DNA of 64,000 bases from Pithys albifrons albifrons (GCF_047495875.1 NC_092459.1:14078965-14142964), one strand, 5' to 3'; positions 1 to 14,000 are shown, numbered from the stretch's first letter. Translations and numbers: made by a program. Notes: a model not told the origin generated them from the sequence alone.

Positions 1-3000
1 TTATTCTAATGGTGTGGCTTTACTTTCTGGTGGGTGTTAGCTTGCTCAAACTATTTCAAAATGTCTCCTACATTGGCTGCAAACACAAAATATTCTATAG
101 GAGCTTACATACACAGATATGCTGTCTGTAGACAGGGTGTATAATGTAAAGAGGGCAATTCATGACCTCTGATTCTTAAACCGTAACCTTCCATAGGAAG
201 CTCAAGTAGGTCATGTACAGAGGGGAACCAGGAAACGCACATGCATGTGTGATGCAAATCTGATAGCCTGTCTACTAACCAGGAGTGGCCACAGATGTGC
301 ATACCAGTTTGTCAGATGTGTTTATACGTTTTCTAAGATGTTACAGATATAAAGTGTATGTCAAAGCTTAGAATCTGACCTTAAAAAGTAGATGTCTTCT
401 AAGATTGTATTCAAGTTCCTTGTGATAAGAATTAGTTTTCCAACTTAATCAGCATTTGTGACTTGGTTCAGCAGAGCATTGAAGATGCACTTATGGCAAC
501 TGCCGTTCAGCAAAATTTTAAACTTTAAAAACATGCTGAGGGAACAGAGCTTATAATTAAATGTGGGTTTCCATACTTTGCAAAACTGAGTTTTGACTTT
601 GAGCCTCTGAGTGGGAAAATTAGTCATGAAAGTTTAGTTCATAGTGTGAGATTTTTCCCTTCCTACTCAGGAGGGGACTGGCACAAGAGGTGTCACTGGA
701 AACCACAACCACTGGTGAACTGTTGACAGGATGTTTTAGAATCCCTCTTGAAATAAAATCTAAACAATGAGTAGATAAAAAATAAGTAGAAAAAGTTTTT
801 TAACATTTGGATATTAAAAGAAATTTTTTTTGAAGATTGTCATTTCTGTTTCAAATTTAAGTGAAAAAAATTTAATTCAAAAAGTTTGCTGTCGTCTGCA
901 TTCCTCAGGGTCCACATGCCTGCAGATAGATATTCCTTTTTTAAGTAATTTTCACAAGGTCCTGGGTTTGTAAAAATATAAAGTAAATGAACAAATAAGC
1001 TCAAACACATGTTTTGATATACTTCACTATTTCTCTGATATTACCCTGTAGGATGCAATAAAGACTTGTGGAATCAGACTAAAGGGATCAAAAGTATCAG
1101 GGACAATGACTTTCTTTTATTCCTTGTTAGAAATATAGACATGAATCAATGCTTTGCAGGGTGCCCCATTACTGGACTCTACTGAAAGTTGGAAATTCTA
1201 TTTTCAGCTGTGCTGCTAGTGAAGTTCTGCAACTTCTGCTCCACAAAGGGGTAAGTTGAACATGGGACCTCATTTCACTTCAGTGTGCCATTTGCAGCAG
1301 CAGTATCTTCCTTCTTCCCCTGATGCCTGCAGACCAGAATCATCACTATCTCTCAGTTGTGGCAAATTGGAGAACCTGATCATCCTTATCTGCTCTCATA
1401 AATGTGCATTGTGAGGAATGTCCCAGAACTGGTAGCTTGCTGAAGTGACTCAAATGCTCCATCCTAACATCTGCAGATGGCTCCTGAATTTTTAAGCATT
1501 TGTATGCTTTTTTTAGCATTGATATGAAAGGTGTTCTCTTACAAAATAAGTTCATTAGTTGAACACTACTCCTTTACAGCACTGTAGGAATCAGTGCTCC
1601 ATAAAAGAGCACTTTCTGGTCTGGTGCTTATGTTCAGTTTTGCCAGGAGGCAACACTGTGTGGAAATGAGAGGATTTTTAGAAGCCCCTGATTAGGCACT
1701 AATGCAGGTGCAAATTTCTGTCTTTAATGCGCCTATGATAAATTATTACCATAGTCCAGTGATTTGTAAGATTTAAGATAGGGTGTCTGGTGGGGAATGT
1801 GAGAAGGATGGAGAATCCCACTGGACAGACCACCTCAAACCTTGTAAGTTGCTGGAAGTAGGGTTTCAGAGTAGAAGTCTGGATTTGTTCGTAATCATGT
1901 GTACTTTTTTTTAGTTTAATAGGTACGAAGATTATAAAACAGAGTAAGGAAACTATTGCTTCAAAGGGAAGTGTTTAAAATTTTTTGAGAACATCTGCCC
2001 TCATTTTTGTATATGACATTCATTTTAATTCCAATTAAAATATGAGCTAGAGAATATCTTGTACACGTGATTTCTGCTGGTCACCCTCATATTACGGGCA
2101 AGAGCATGTTTTGCTATTTCTGAATTATTTGTTTAAAATCCTTGTAAAGTTTAATTTCTCTGTCTTTAGTTCCAACCCTGGTAGTAATTTCTTTTTAAAA
2201 CATCATAAATTAGAGAAATTTCCTATTAATTCCTGTATCATATCCAATATTAGTAATATAAGACTTTTTTCCCTGTTGTGTAACTGGTGATTGATCCAGT
2301 TTGGTTCTAAGTATCAGAAGAAGCAGAAAACCCTCTCATTTCCAGAATCTGCTCCACAGCTTTGCATACTATGTATATTCCAGACACAGTTTTTATCTGT
2401 GCAAAATTTGGAATAAATGTATTTAAGTCAACAATGATGTTTTAGTTTAACATAATGTAATAATAGACTCTGTCCTCAAACTCCATCATTCCAACACTTA
2501 TTAGGCATTTGGTTTTGTTCACAGTAGGAACTATCATAAAGAGATTGATTTCCCTCTGTTCACTCATCCAATTTATTGCAAGAGAACTCCATGTTCATTT
2601 GCCCATTACGCAGCATTTTGTGGGGTGAGAAAGAAGCAAGCCAAAAGAAATCAGCAGAAGTACTTATCATGTTGGATGAGGTTCTGCTTGCATTTATTTT
2701 TGGTGTAAATGCAGAACATCTCCACTTCTCCCAGAGGAATTTATTTGTATTTGGTGGGTGTGACTAAATCCAGATTATACTCTGAGCCCCAAAACTTACC
2801 CTTTCTGCCTCTCTTTGGTGAACTGACTTAAAAATGAGACTTCTTTTGATCATATAGCATATGTTTTATGATTTCCATTACCTCTGCTATTCCTCCCCTT
2901 CCTCCACTGCTAGTTGTGTTCCACAAGTTGGGCAGCCAAATCATGTGTCCTCCATGGCTGTTAAAATTGCACTATAAATAGGCTGAAAAGAAATATTGTT

Positions 3001-3192
3001 GAAACAACGCAATTGGCACAGTCCTTTTTCCTCTCCCCAGTGGCGAAATTGTTGATGACCACATCGCAGTTGATCTCTGTTATCTGGAGAGCATGACCAT
3101 GTTGTTGTTTCTGCATCTGTGTCTCTCACAGTGTTGCACAAAGCATGAGTGTTTTGGTAAGGATGCCACCATCAGCGTGCTGAGTGTCATAT
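1..3192. other. Unique AT-rich DNA, no gene seen
   Basis: No exon, RNA gene or recognisable repeat was found. Open frames are all under 70 codons, have no conserved-looking composition and lie in AT-rich sequence with frequent stops on both strands. Confidence 0.6.
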
Positions 3193-3817
3193 TGTCCTGG
3201 GTTGAGCTGGCAACGTGCCAACTGTCCAGGACAGGGTGAAAAGGGTTCCTCCCCCCCCCAGCCAGCCAAGGGAAGAGAGGAGGGAGAGAGGAAAGAAAAA
3301 CCCCAAAAGCAGGTTTATGCTGGAACTAACTACATGTATTTATACAGAAAAGAGAAAACTGAGAGAGAGAACTACAATATAACACACACTTACACAAGTT
3401 ATGCATATATAACAAGGAATAACTTCCCACTCCCCAATTAATACAAAGCCCATTACTCTAAATTCATAAGCACTCCAAAAGACACTCAGAAAGAAAGAGA
3501 AAGTATAACAACAAAATATCTCTACTTCCCTGAATGCAAACAAAATGCAAGCACAGGCAACAGGAGCAGGGCTTAGCATAGTAGAGGAGCTGCTAGATAT
3601 CCTCCTCTTAGTGCAGCCATGATGGAACTAACTAAGCCACTCCCACACACTGGATTTTACACCCTTTGAGATGATGTAGTATGGTATGGAATACAATATT
3701 ATTGGCTAGAAGAGGTCAGCTGTTAGCTAGCTCAGCCCAGCTTAAATCAGCTGACAATCCCAGGCCTAGCTGAACTTTAAAACCTAAGTTTAGGCCCACC
3801 TTACTAAACCCATAACA
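3193..3817 (-). mobile_element. Avian ERVL-type solo LTR, about 625 bp
   Basis: Read on the minus strand the segment begins TGTTATGGGTTTAG and ends CCCAGGACA, giving the TG...CA ends of a retroviral LTR. Its first and last bases resemble those of the LTR at 62.5 kb, which supports the minus orientation. It carries an inverted CCAAT-type box near 3700 and a TATAAATA-like box near 3337-3344, both on the minus strand. No gag, pol or env remains adjoin it, so it is a solo LTR left by recombination. Target duplication is ambiguous: CATAT lies immediately before 3193 and also at 3816-3820, which would require the element to end at 3815 rather than at CA. The family assignment is from memory of bird genomes. 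Small open frames inside it are not viral genes. Confidence 0.75.
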
Positions 3818-6800
3818 TATTTGGTGACAATGACAAGACCCCTCTTCTTGCGCATTGCTCTATGCTGTGAACAAAATGGCATTGTTGGTGCAGCCAAATT
3901 GAAAACTTCTACACAGTTAGCTCAGTTAGAGATTTGCAGTGAGGGGCTGGTAAATCTATAGGCTGTGAATTGCATTGACATGACAGTAGATGAAGTGATC
4001 TAGTAGTAGTTTAGTTTTCCTTCTGTGTCACTCATTGCCTTCCTGTTTAGCTGCATCACACGAAATCTTCCCAACCTCATTTTCGGGGCCTTACAGATGC
4101 TGCCTTCACTGCCACATCACCTTCCTCTACTAGTTTAACAACTTTGTATCTGTTTGCTGCCTACGCCTTTATGCTTTTTATCATGTGTTTCCTACCCCTG
4201 GTACAATGCACCTGCCTTTATATGTCAGTAATTCTTTTCTCACCTACTGTGCCTTTCTTGCCTTGCCCATCAATATTATTAGGACTGTAAGTAATAAAAT
4301 AGTTTGTTTTGGATTGTCATGGGTGCTATGTATTTATACATGATGGGTGGGCTAAAATTAGTATTATTCTTGTGATGTGCTTTTGAAACCTGTGTACAGG
4401 ATCCCTGCATAATAAAAAACTCTGAATATATTCAAATTTCACTAATGTGAGGACAGGGGATGAGACCAGTACTTTGTGGCATGATCTGCAGCTAGACTAA
4501 TTTCAGCAGTGCCTTGCAGCTAAACATGTAGATATTATAGGTAAAGTGTTTATGCATTTGTGTGATTCTGAGAGAAAATTCTGTTTGGAAAGTTTGAATA
4601 ACAGTTTTGATTAAATTAGTATTGTAGAGACTTTCCCTTTGGAAGGAAGATTTGTTGGTGGCTTAGAATGAATCAAGTAAGAATTTTATACAAATATCAA
4701 ACTGTTATTTAAGATGTGTCACAGCACTAGTAGGGCACCTCTGAGCTGGTGCTGAACTCAACTTTCAAGCTTGTGGTGAAGTTCCAAGCTCCATTTTGAC
4801 TGCATCGTTTGAAAGATGGTCTCTGCTTTTGGCTTCTCTGGCAGTTTTCCAATAAACAGTCTGTCAGCCTGTTATGCTTTCACAGCTGTATTGGCCCCTT
4901 TGGCCTCCCCACCAAGCTCCTGACTAGCGTCAGATCATCTTTGCTGAGAATGTGGGTCCTACTGGAAAAGTGAGTTTATAATTTATTCTTCGGGCATGTG
5001 ACAGCTGATAGCAAGCAAACACTCTTTGCACTCTTTGCACACCAGTTAATTTTCTACTTAAATAGCCTGAGAAATAACACATGCAATCAGGTACGTGTGT
5101 GAATACATATGTACTCAAGCATGTCATGAACACAAAAAAGTGTACTTATGCACATGTATATGTGTATCTTCCTAAAAATAAGAATATATAAGCTCCTTGC
5201 CTTTTCTTTCCTCTATTTCACTGCTGGTCTCAGGAACTGTCTATGTCCAAGCCTTCCAGGCTGTCCCCAGTCTTCATGTAGTGCACAGCTCTTCATGGAC
5301 TTGGTGTCATTCGGTTCCTACTTTCTTGGCCCACTGCCTGCTCCATCTCTTTGTCTCTCTTTCTTACTCAGCTTGCCCTTCCCAGCTTCTTAATCTGTGA
5401 GATTTTATCAAGGCAAAGTATGCACTTCTGCAGGATCATATCAATGCTTCATTTCATTCTTCTGCCTTTAGGAAAATTCCCAGGCTCTAGCTCTGGCAGC
5501 CAGCACAGACATCTTGCCTCTTCCTAGACTGGAGCCTTCTCAGTGCCCTGTCCTTGTGCCCAGACAATAACCCTTACAAGAGACTTTTTCAGTGATAGAT
5601 TTTTTTGGCCCTGTTTCTCTGCTTATTAATAAACTGTAATGAACCAAGGTATGCTGAAGACAGATGGACATAAAAGTACAAGTGGTGCTTACACTGAAGC
5701 TAGGATTTTGTACAGTGTGTAGACATATCCTGGCTGACTCCTAAGAGGTTTTGGAAAAAAGACTGACCTAGGGGGACTACAGGGCTCAAAACTAAATTAG
5801 TAACTCAGGCAAAGATGTTGAGCTCTCAGGTTACCAAAACCCCCAAACTCTTAAGCAGTGCAGCATAGGGATAGTTTTCATGCAGCAAAAAGCAGTTTCA
5901 GGAGTCACTTGGTTTCAAATGAGCCATATTTGACAAGCCAATTCAAACTGAAACCAGAGTGGAGTGTTTGTGAATGCGCTTGGGCTGAAACGGAAGAAGA
6001 GCTTTCCATGAATTGCTATAAATGGAAACCACTGTGTTAACCTAGGAGGGTGCCCCACTTCCCAGCTGGGGTACTTACCTCCGCTTGCTCCCTGTGGATG
6101 GGCATAAGGCCACAGGGAAAGACCTTGAGTACAGGGCTCTGCCTCAGATACAACACTGGGAAGAAACTATTATTCAAACAAACCACTTTTTGCTCCTTTC
6201 CTGTGTGGATTGGAAGACGGGGGAGGTATAAACCCTTCTGAGCCGGGATCTTTCTTGGCCCTGCCATGTGCTCTTGGCATAGTGTTGTTCCCATCCTGCT
6301 ATTATTGGGGTGGGCAGTCTATGTGAGCAGCATGTGTCCATGTAAGCCATTGACTGCAGCCCTCACAGATCTCTTCTCTGCCTACATTTCTTGGGGCTGA
6401 CTGGGGAGTACCTTTTCAAGGACATTTCAGTCTTACTACATTTTTAACGTCTTCATTTTTAATAGAGAGATAGAAATGTTGCAAAGTGCTTCCCACCACC
6501 ACTTGATTTCATGTAGTCTGTAGCCGTTCCCCAAAGCATAGCCACTGTTGGACTGAAAAGTAAGGCTAGTTTAACAATACCCAAAAGCCTCACACCATTT
6601 TTATTGCTACAGTGCTAAAGAAAATTGGACTTTGTACTGCAAGTCTGTGACAGAGGAAAGTATCTGTTTTTCTAAACTCATGTAAAGTTCTTAATTTTAG
6701 ATCACTTTCCAAAGCATTAAAGATATTAGATAGCTAGATATATCTTTAATATTTCTGTTGGATTGTAATTCTTTATGATAGAGAATTTAGCTATTTTGGT

Positions 6801-7187
6801 TCCGTGACAGCTGGGGGACTTCTGGATCTCCAAGTGATTTCACTGTTAATTTTAGTCTCAGCAGAGTCCAATATATGTCAGTAGTTCTGATTTGTACTGG
6901 TCATTGCACACGAGCATCAGTGCTGACTGAATAAAATGGAAACAGTACAAAAACTGAACTCAGTGCTAAGATGTGTGACTTCTTTAGTGGTGCTCCTCTT
7001 GCCCCACCAAATCCTATCAAATATATTTAAAGTCAGCTGTGCAGCCTGCTCATGGTCAGCCAGGTTCTGTTGGAGAAATTATTTTGAAATTGTGTATGTT
7101 TCCATGCTACTGTCAGCAAAACCTACCACAAAGGGAGAAACTGGGACAAAATCAAAGATAAGTCCAAGAACACCAATTTTTGCAGAA
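3818..7187. other. Unique DNA, no gene seen
   Basis: No gene or clear interspersed repeat is recognised. The patch 6045-6300 is less AT-rich and has overlapping open frames of about 85 codons on both strands, none recognisable. A short perfect inverted repeat lies at 6716-6750. Confidence 0.55.
6716..6750. repeat. Perfect 11-bp inverted repeat (35-bp hairpin)
   Basis: ATTAAAGATAT at 6716-6726 is exactly complementary to ATATCTTTAAT at 6740-6750, with a 13-base loop. The arms are AT-rich, so this may be chance or a cruciform-prone palindrome. No transposon is recognised around it. Confidence 0.6.
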
Positions 7188-7895
7188 CTAGACTCCAGTT
7201 CCTTCACCATCTTTGTAGCTCTTTCCTGGACGTGCATCTGGATGTTTTTTCTCTTGAACTGGGGAGCCCAGGACTAGAAGCAGCACATCAGATGTTTCTC
7301 ACCAGTACTGAGCAGAGAAGGATCACTTCCTGTGACCTGCTGGCAATGCTCGTCCTAACTCAGCCCAAGCAGTTATTCACCTTCTCTGATTCAAGGGTGC
7401 ATTGCTGGTGTCTGTTCAATTTGCTCTCCTCAGCAAGATGTTTTTCTGCCAAGCTGCTTTCTATGTGGTCAGTCCCCAGCATATACTGGTGCATGAGGTT
7501 GTTCCTCCTCAGCTGCAGGACTTGGCATTTCCTTTTGTTGAACATCATGATTTTCCTGTTGGCCCATTTCTCCAGCCTGCTGAGGCCCCTGTGGATGGCA
7601 GCACAAGCATCTGGTACACCAAGCACTCCTACTGGCTGCAAACTTTCTGTGGGTGCACTGTGTCCCTGTCATCCAGGCCTTTAATAAAGAGTTTAAACAG
7701 TACAGCCCAGATATTAATGCCATAGTATTCCATTAATGACTGATGTCCAGCTGGACTTTGTGCTGCTGATCAGAGCCCTTTCAGCCCAACAGTTCGGCCA
7801 GTTTTCACTCCACCTTCCTGTCCATTTATCTGGTCTATGCTTCATTGGTTTGTTTATGAGGCTGTTATAGGAGATAGTATTTAAACCCAGACTTA
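7188..7895 (-). mobile_element. CR1 LINE fragment, dead reverse-transcriptase region
   Basis: The minus strand matches the C-terminal part of the CR1 ORF2 reverse transcriptase. A readable block at about 7360-7641 contains the family's run of residues around RLEKWAN, KCQVLQL and NNLMHQYMLG, just after the region that normally holds the catalytic FADD motif. The frame shifts and contains stops on both sides of this block (around 7640-7740 and upstream of 7360), so no protein can be made. Both the 5' and 3' ends of the LINE are missing. The 150-codon open frame on the opposite strand (7232-7684) is only the antisense of this fragment. CR1 is the dominant retroposon of birds. Confidence 0.9.
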
Positions 7896-10857
7896 AAATA
7901 AAGCCTTAAGGTCAAAACTTTCAGGGCTGATCTTGCCAGGTCAGACCTCTCCTTTTCTCACTTATACCTCTGTTGACGTCTTCTGTCCTGGGCAAGTCAT
8001 TAAGTCTCTTTCTGTGCCACGTTTTATGAGGCTGGGCCTGAGGTTTACAGTGATATAGAAAGAAGGGAAGATTGATCTTACATAGAAATTATTTTAATAC
8101 TGTCAAATATAAGCAGTTTACATAAGAAGATTCAGAAGTAAGAGTTAGGCATGGACCAGTTATACCAAATATTTGAAATATAAAAATAAAATAAAAGTAT
8201 TTATAAAAACAGAGCAGTTTGTTAAAGGTTTTGAAATTTATTGAACTTAGCATCTACAAATGTTAACCATGTACAGTTTACCTTTAAGAAGAAAGGCTCT
8301 GTGGTGGGCATTTAGCTAGATTTGTACACCTACACACTGCAGATGGTTTAGTTTTATAAGAGATGAAACTGCATTTGGTGGAACTGATTAAATATAAAAA
8401 CACCACCATCTGCCATTTATTCTAATATAAAATGGTTTGGGCAGATGCTGACATCTTTTGAGATGATTGATTCATCTCTGACAAGTGAAGATTCTCGGAA
8501 GGTTCCAGCTGCCCACTGCTCACACAATACCCGCTTACAAGAGCAAACGCCAATCACTGCACTGTTGATTTGGATGTAGCAGGTGAACGAAGGGCACTTT
8601 AATAACCAGCAGCCTGAAATTCCTAACTGTATCAGTGGATTTTCTTTCCTTTTTTCCCCCCCGCCTCCCATCCTCCCTACACTTCTGGTCCACATTAAAA
8701 TGTGAGGATATTTTATGCACACAATGTACTGCATTGGAGCACAGTTACCTTAACACAATGATAACTGGAAGAGCATCAATTTCTGGCACAAATAGCTCTC
8801 TTTCATTTTTCAGAGTGGAAAACCATCAGATACTCTCCACATATGTTATTCATTTTAAAATTATTTTTGCTAAGTGTCCATCAGGATTACATTTAAACTT
8901 CATGGAATATTATTTATTGAGTATAACACCAAATGCTTTGTAAAAACTTAAATAACAGATGTCTATCTTGTTTTATTTGATAACATTGTCATACTCTCTA
9001 CTGTGGTATTGCTTTAGGATAGCTTGCTGTAGCATCATCTTTTTTACAGGTTTTGCTCAACATTTTTAGAACATGCATGATAGGTTATGGAAGAATGCTT
9101 AAAATGATTCTCAGGACCAGACTGTGACATCCATACCCACACTGAATAGCTACTTGCACCAGCAGTAAGTCCTACTGCAGACAGACCATTTTTTACAAAA
9201 TAAGGCCCTGACCCAAAGCTAGATTTGTGGTAACTGCAGTGAACTTTTGGTCTGTCTCCAAGTGGGAGGAAATGCAGTGTAATTAGATAATAATGCAGTA
9301 AGGAAGCAGATCAAGTCAGTCCTAATATTGCAAGTATATAAACTGCTGGACTTGTTCTGAATACCTTAAAATAGGATGCTCTTTTTGTACATGTTAAAGT
9401 GTAGTCTCTGACTGTGTCCCCCACTCCAAAGTATCATGTTGAACAGCTTCTTCTCTATAAAAAATTAGTTAAAAAAGGAACAAGTTCTGTTTATATGAAA
9501 TGACATGAAAATGTGACAGTTTAGTGTTGTGCTGGCACAGGAGTGTATGGTATGTATATATAAATTTGGTCAGAGAGATGCTGAATGATTGTATGGTCGT
9601 TTGCTGTTGAATGTACCTGGAGTAACTCCAGCAAAGTCTGGAATAAGCCTATTGAACATGGAAGAAATTAGTGCTACAATATGGATAACAAAACACTCTG
9701 TGAGGCATTTTTAAACTACTGAGAGAAGCTAAAAGCTATATAAAAAGAAGATGGATTCTTATTATTGGTACAAAATCTTTTCTGCTCACCTGTTGCTGAA
9801 GGTAAGGCTACAGATACTATAATTTCATTGTTTAAAAAAGTAAGGGGTAAAATTAAGTCAGCCAGATCCTTATCTGGCATAAAATGAGGTTTGAAGTCAG
9901 TGAAGCTAATCTTATTTTTATTGGTTATACACCTGGGGCAGAGGATTCAGAAATTATTTTCATTACACTTCTTTTCATATTAACCCCTCTTTAACTTATA
10001 GTGTTTCCTTCATTTATATCTTAAGATTCTTCCTGTTTACCTCAGCCCCCTTTTTCTCCAGGAAGAGGCAATATGATATTTTGCATCACATCTTGGCCAA
10101 GAACAACTTTACTGGCCCTTCCTGGCTACTGGTTTGTAGGAGGCACTCATGAATTCTTGCTGCTCTGTGAAGAAGACTATCATCAGAGACAGTGACTGAG
10201 CTGTTTCATTTAATGATCTGGGAAACTGGATGCTTGGAATTGGCTCAGGGTGAGTTTACTGTGGGGAAAGAGCAATGTTTATGTTAAACTCAAAAAGCAA
10301 TACCTTAATTTGAATGTTCAAAATACTTGTTTTTAAAAATGAAGGAGAATCTGGAAGTGTGTTTTGGAAGTTTAAATGTAAAACAGAATCCTAATGAATA
10401 TACAATACTTAATATATGGAATGTATATCTGACTTTGGGGAAAAGACTTTTTTTTCCATTTTGGCTCCTATTTCTTCTGACACAGAAACATAATACAAAC
10501 CTAAAGTGTCTAATCCAAGAAACAGCCACCAGAATCTTTATAATGCAAATGATCTGACTGCTCTATAGCGTCTTTCTTCCAGAAGGGTCCCAAATTGCTA
10601 TACAAATTACATGTGGCGACATGAATCAGTTCCCACACCACTGAATTACAAGGAGCTCTGGGGAGAAGAACATCTTTCTACCAGTGCACAGCAGCAATAC
10701 CCAGCATTTTGGGATGCCAAGCAGGAAATAAAAAGAAGGCAAAATAAAAAAATAAGAAAATAGAGATCAGATCGAAATTAAGATTCAAAGAAGATTGAGG
10801 AGAAGGATAAAATCAGCTTTTTGTTTTTCTTTGATGGTGCCATCAGAGCTGGTGATG
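7896..10857. other. Unique DNA, no gene seen
   Basis: AT-rich sequence without recognisable genes. At 9617-9631 there is a perfect 15-bp palindrome (CTGGAGTAACTCCAG) in wording typical of an ancient amniote repeat. At about 10577-10606 a short piece resembles the start of a MIR-like SINE, too short to call. Confidence 0.55.
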
Positions 10858-11002
10858 CATCTTTAGCTTGGATCTTGCGTCATACCACAACATTGTTACA
10901 GAGCTTTTATCTTCCCAGGATGTGTCTGGCAGTTCAGCACATAAATTGTCCAAATTTCAGTGTATCACAAATGTAGAAGACATCAAAAATTCAGGTGTGT
11001 CA
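10858..11002 (+). repeat. 145-bp direct repeat, copy 1
   Basis: This segment is repeated at 14358-14502 with 8 substitutions and no insertions or deletions by my alignment (about 94 percent identity). The two copies start exactly 3500 bp apart. The sequence is not one I recognise as CR1, LTR or SINE. In copy 1 an open frame continues beyond the repeat to 11443 (about 195 codons from the preceding stop). The repeat part of that frame has no ATG, so a standard gene is not supported. It may be a piece of an unnamed interspersed repeat or a local duplication. Confidence 0.85.
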
Positions 11003-14000
11003 GCTATAGCTGACATTCACAATATTTGTCATGATCTTGATTCCCAGAACTTGGGCAAAGGTGTCTGGACAGGAGGCACCACTGCTCCATGTTTCTGGCT
11101 CACAGACCATTTCTCTCTTCAGCCATCCCTCCTGTGTGTCCAAGTTTCCACAAAGAGGAATCCTAGTAGAATGATGCCAGAGTATCTATGTCCTGGTCAG
11201 ATGTGGTTTTTTCAGGGAATGCTCTTGGTTTTCCTGAAAGCAAAGGGTGAATTTGGCTCCTGTGCCACTTACTCCACTCCCATATTTACCATAGACCTGA
11301 GTTTTGAGACAGGGGTTTTATGTCATGAACAATTAAATGTTGACATTACAACTGCTGTTTCCCATCTAAATTTTGTCAAATTGAGGGGTGATTTTTGGTT
11401 TCTTTTGCCTTTAAAAATATTTTTTATTATTTTTAATGGATAGTTAGCAATTCACTCTTGTAAGAAATTATGTTGGGCTAATCATTTCCAGAGTCTGCCT
11501 GAATGCAGTGATGGTGACAGTGCTGCTACTCTGTGCATAATAGTTCTTTCACTTGTGGGAGACATGCTTGGTAATTAAAAGAGTCTGTAAACAAAGGCTG
11601 AGGTGCAGCTTCTCAGCAGAGTGATGTGAAGTGACATTGTGGTAGATGATTAGTCTTCTTGGGAGCAAAATCAATGAAAACAGCAGTAGTCAGATGTCTT
11701 CTGGCATAATTTTTCTTATATGTAGGTGAAGCATTTTACAGGAGTATTAGGAGCTGTTGTTATTGTCATAATTTTCTACTGGCTCTACAGTCAACATTTA
11801 CAAAAATGTTCAATGGACTTAAGTGTACTTGTGTGGGTAAAACCGATGTATGGGACTTAGGCAGGTAGGAAAAATGGAAAGGTACGAAAATCTCCTGGCC
11901 TTCTCCCCACAAACCCTCACTGAAACTTCCCAGGTTTCTTTTGTTGCTGCTCACTCCTCCTTTCCTTACAGTGCTGCTTATCTGGAGGAAGAATCATGGC
12001 TGGAATTTATAAATGCTTCTCTGTTGTGCAAAGGAACTTTGATAGCATGAAATGAATAACAGGTAACATAATAAGAAAAAGTATCTGGCTACAGCTTTGG
12101 AAATGTAAATTCTTTTATCAGTCCCCCTGCTAATTGGAATTGCTGTTTGTTGTTTCACATTTAGACGATTTCATTATAGTTTCCTTGGTAATTAGATATT
12201 TTAAGTATAAAAGAAAAATACTAGACAAAAAAAACCCCCAAAACAAAACCAAAACCCAACCCCAAACTAGAAACAAAACCCCCTTCATTAAGATGCAGTC
12301 AAAGTTGTGTAAAGATATGACTTTAATTAAAATATTGTTAGAATGTACTGTTAAGAAAAACAAAGGAAACAAATGAACCACAAAAAACTGAAACTTGGAA
12401 GGGCCCAATCCAGTCCTTCCCAGTCAGTGCAAAGGTACTTGCAATCTGCACTGTGCTGTGTAGAAGTCCACATTCCAGTGGGAGCCTGAAGTAGGAGGTT
12501 TTTGCCCCTCTCCCTCAGTCTCCTGATAGTGTGTCTTTTAAACTCCCTTCCTTCCGTGCTGTATTCAACTCCTGCAGCAGACGGCTCCCAGCCTTGTGAG
12601 GGTTACCAAATATTCTCTGCCTTGTTTGGATACAATAGAGGAGGTGTCAGAACAGGATTTTTGCATCATTTGTCATATATCCATGTGGAAAAGTCCTTCC
12701 CAAAATAATGATGTTCCAGGCAAGAGGAGAAAGTACTCTATAGACCTGAGGAGTTTTTAAATTGAATGTCTTGTGATTTTTTTCATGCTTTATGGATTTA
12801 AAAAAAATAAAAATGTATGTGACGGTAAAGATGTAACAATTTTTTTAAAATGCCTGTTTTCCTTTATATTGTTTTTTAAGGGGAAAATGGGTATGTTGCA
12901 TCATGCTTCTGTGCAGATAGCAAAGAGAAGGTCACAGTCCTGTCACTTGCACTTTCACTGATACTGCAAAGCTAAGAGCGATCCCAAAATGTACTTTGAA
13001 AGGCAAATGAGTCTTTCTGCATTTGTAGTTTCATGTTTAGAGCTGAGCTCAGACATGGCAGAAAGAAAAATATTGCACAAAATGTTCATTCTTTCTGAGG
13101 CTGATTTCTATCTTATTAGCCCAGGGAAAGGAAAACAAAGAAAAAAGTATCTTAGACAGAGTTGGGTCCAAACATATTAAGCAAAGTTAACCTCTGCTTT
13201 GTAAGCTGGGCCTGACAAATAGAGCAGGAACATCTGAAAGATTCTGAGGTCTAGATGCCAGTGTATGAAGGTTGTCTTAAACAGGTGGAAAAAAAATCTC
13301 ATTCCTTACTCACTTATTTGCTTATCTTTTGTGAACTCACTCATTAATATAGCTTTTTTGAGATTAGTTGCCTTGCACTGAAAATATTAGGTAAATGTGA
13401 AATGTACCAAAATCCCAATGAATCAAAAGGAATGACATTTTTCCCCAGCTGAAGGTCAGCATGAACACTGAGCACATTGCCCTGCTCCCAGAATTACCTT
13501 CCTAATTTCTAGTGTCTCTGTGCAACTCAACCTCCTCCCTTTTGTATCACCCTTTCTATTAGTTTAGTAATATGCTGTCATCCTGATTTTTCTTAATTTT
13601 GCTTGTGATATTACTTCTCCTTTTCCTCCTCCTATGGGAACAGATTTCTTCTGCCATATGCCCATTTAAACCTGATTGTAGTATCTGAACATCTTGTGTG
13701 CTCAGCCACAGCATCCCTTGGGGTTCAGTTGAGGCAGAGTATGTATGTGACCTTTAAAGCCATGTCAATGTGAGACTCTCTCAGCACATGGGTCTTTAAA
13801 GCCTGGATGTCTATGCTTTATACTAACAAATTTGACCAGCCTGCCTTTTTATGAGGATATCATAATTTTGGGCAAATTCCAGGTTCCATATTTTAAATCA
13901 GCATGTAGAGCATTTTTAAAATCTCAATTTCCCAAAGGTCAAGTTCCAGTAGATTAAAAATGAAAAATCAAAGCAGTTGTTATTTTACTTATTTACTCCA

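Noticed and set aside
3184..3579. Short open frames on both strands
   Set aside because: They fall inside a solo LTR and encode low-complexity peptides.
7232..7684. 150-codon open frame on the plus strand
   Set aside because: It is the antisense of a CR1 reverse-transcriptase fragment on the minus strand.
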